This document shows, piece after piece, positions 62,602 through 64,000 of a stretch of DNA of 64,000 nucleotides. Below the pieces are notes generated by a model. That model searched no databases. It was not told the DNA's origin and saw only the letters and a program-made list of their open reading frames with translations. The DNA comes from Polyangiaceae bacterium (GTDB lineage: Bacteria; Myxococcota_A; Polyangia; Polyangiales; Polyangiaceae). Made by a program: the position numbers and the translations under genes. Numbering within the stretch: the stretch's first letter is position 1; every line of letters starts with the position of its first letter. The stretch covers positions 186,001-250,000 of the forward strand of contig JABTUA010000001.1 of NCBI GenBank assembly GCA_015075635.1, written 5' to 3'.

Positions 62602-64000
62602 TCACTTCGGCCGGACGTAGACCCAGATCACCGGAACGCCGTCGTGCGTCCCGATGTACGCGGGCGCGGTCGTGCCGTAGTCCACCCAGATCTGGTACTC
62701 GACGCGCAACATGTGGGGCTCGTGGTGATAGAGCGCCACGCTCGACTGGGCTGGCGACCAAGCGGCGCGCAGGTCGCTGCGCAGCCGCCCGTCCTTGACC
62801 ATCTGATCCCAGCTCTGCATCGCCGTGTCGTGGACGAAGACCGCGGCGCCTGGCTCCGCGCGCTGGTTGACGAAGCCCGCGACGGATCCGGTGGTGTAAC
62901 CCCAGAAGCTCCGGTTCAAGCCCAGGCTCGCGGCTCCGGGAGCGCCGCCGACCAGCGGCGTGTACGCAGTCAGGCCCCAGGGGTGCGAGCCGAGGGCGAT
63001 GGCAGTGGGAGCCGCCGTCACCGAGACGGCGAGCCCCAGCGTCGCGGCAACGCGGTAGCGCTCCGAGAGCAGGCCGCCGAGCGCGCGGCACGCGAGCACG
63101 AACGCCTGCGCCGCGAACAGGCACAGGAACGGGTACGCCGTGATCCAGTGCTTGGTGCCGCCGAAGATGGGCGTGGTCTTCGACAGCCACGGTGCGTAGC
63201 TGGTCAGGATGCAGAGCAGCCACAAGAGCTCGGTGGAGAACAGCTCGCGCTCCCCCGGCGAGGCGGGCTCGGGCTTGGTCTTGCCGAGCACGCTCGCCAG
63301 CCAGGTCAGGCGCACCGCGTACGCGCGCCGGGCCGCGGCAGCTAGCCCGATGGCGAACAGGAGCAGCGTGACGCCGGGCACCGTGCCCAGCGTCATCACC
63401 CAGGCGTAGCCGAGCGGCATCGGCGGCTTCCAGTAGGTCCGCCCGAGGAACTCCATGTTGTAGTACTCGTGCCCGGTGTGGAAGGCGACGTAGGCCGCGA
63501 GCCGCCGCCCCGTGTCGTGCCAGATCCAGGGCCACATCAGGTAGAACAACACCGGACCGATGAAGGCCATGCACACCAGCGCGAGCGGCGCGCGCACGCG
63601 TCCGGCGCGGAGCTCCCGCCAGATGCCGTCGCCGCGGGCGATCACGAAGTGCGCGATCAGGGCCGGCGGCAAGAGCCACGAGTTGTGCTTGGTGTTCAAG
63701 AGGAGGCCGTACAGCACGCCGGTGAAGAGCGCCCAGCGCCAGCCGCCACCCGAGATGGAGCGCCAGTAGGCGTAGGTGGTGAAGAGCCACATCGCCGCCA
63801 CCGGCATGTCGAAGCAGTCGAGGTGCGAGTGGTAGAAGACCCGCGGCATCATCGCGAACGAGAGCGCGGCCACCAGCCCGGCCACGCGCCCGCTCACGCG
63901 CCGCCCCCACAGGTAGGTCACCGCCACCGCCAGGCTCGACAGCAACATGCCCGGGAAACGGAAGCTCGTGCCCTCGTCGCGGATCAGCTTCCACTCCGTG
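62602..64000 (-). CDS. GT-C glycosyltransferase-like membrane protein, 5' end outside window
   Basis: At least 466 residues are visible and the frame is open to the right edge. An ATG at 63948 would give 448 residues, but the codons before it (TEWKLIRDEGTSFRFPG) continue the fold: FRFPGMLLSSLAVAVTYLWG is the dolichyl-mannosyltransferase/ArnT-like opening. Eight to nine hydrophobic segments, WPWIWHDTGRR and HTGHEYYNMEFLG follow, with a soluble tail. PMT/ArnT-like proteins transfer sugars from polyprenyl phosphate. The first catalytic loop is outside this window, so activity cannot be judged. Confidence 0.68.
   Translation of the reverse strand, partial: TEWKLIRDEGTSFRFPGMLLSSLAVAVTYLWGRRVSGRVAGLVAALSFAMMPRVFYHSHLDCFDMPVAAMWLFTTYAYWRSISGGGWRWALFTGVLYGLLLNTKHNSWLLPPALIAHFVIARGDGIWRELRAGRVRAPLALVCMAFIGPVLFYLMWPWIWHDTGRRLAAYVAFHTGHEYYNMEFLGRTYWKPPMPLGYAWVMTLGTVPGVTLLLFAIGLAAAARRAYAVRLTWLASVLGKTKPEPASPGERELFSTELLWLLCILTSYAPWLSKTTPIFGGTKHWITAYPFLCLFAAQAFVLACRALGGLLSERYRVAATLGLAVSVTAAPTAIALGSHPWGLTAYTPLVGGAPGAASLGLNRSFWGYTTGSVAGFVNQRAEPGAAVFVHDTAMQSWDQMVKDGRLRSDLRAAWSPAQSSVALYHHEPHMLRVEYQIWVDYGTTAPAYIGTHDGVPVIWVYVRPK

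Overview
The window reads as chromosomal DNA of a high-GC member of the Myxococcota, most probably of the Polyangia type. The evidence is the strong G/C third-position bias, frequent GTG starts, many lipoproteins and Cys-rich secreted proteins, a MYXO-CTERM-like C-terminal tail (49717-51033), and three sigma-54 activators, one of them fused to a Ser/Thr protein kinase. It is densely coded. I count 54 protein genes, two of them cut by the window ends. No gap exceeds 300 bases, and I see no rRNA, tRNA, CRISPR array or insertion sequence. It looks like core or lineage-specific chromosome rather than a mobile island.

Layout. 0-3.1 kb: TPR lipoproteins, a YdcH-like small protein and trmB. 3.1-7.3 kb: a GT-C type membrane protein, then a CbiM-CbiQ-CbiO ECF transporter for cobalt or nickel. 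7.3-10.2 kb: aldo/keto reductase, a CysQ-like phosphatase and a DAO-family oxidoreductase in a tight run. 10.4-15.2 kb: HEAT-type lipoprotein, FHA-GAF-AAA-Fis activator, Cys-rich lipoprotein and Tat-type DsbA lipoprotein. 15.1-23.2 kb (minus strand): an outer-membrane protein, a 1480-residue kinase/ATPase/TPR/GAF/sigma-54 activator, a lipoprotein peroxiredoxin, and a Tat subunit with its GMC oxidoreductase. A plus-strand alpha/beta hydrolase diverges from this run across a 136-bp region carrying sigma-54 -24/-12 motifs on both strands.

23.3-30 kb: hydrolase, phasin-like coiled-coil protein, TPR lipoprotein, msrB, another lipoprotein, CoA-disulfide reductase-rhodanese, and a receiver-AAA-Fis response regulator. 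30.2-35.6 kb: a divergent RND adaptor, RND pump and histidine kinase operon with a sigma-54 promoter and upstream dyads. This looks like a complete self-contained two-component efflux switch. 35.6-44.5 kb: PrkA kinase, a lipoprotein, polyphosphate kinase, a GT-C protein and an aldehyde dehydrogenase.

44.6-55.4 kb: two envelope proteins, then molybdenum-cofactor genes (moeA, mobA, moaE, a nitrate-reductase-associated/MoaC fusion, moaA). They are interrupted by a PP2C phosphatase, a MYXO-CTERM M23-like protein with a lipoprotein partner, and a DUF4403 lipoprotein. 55.4-64 kb: GT-C protein, a metallo-beta-lactamase-fold protein, two tandem RlaP-type nucleotidyltransferases, a hydrolase lipoprotein, a Pro-rich outer-membrane protein, a bactofilin and a partial GT-C protein.

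The strongest leads are the two sigma-54 circuits (around 23.2 kb and 30.1 kb), the Nitr_red_assoc-MoaC fusion, and the tandem RlaP operon. All functions are inferred from sequence reading alone.
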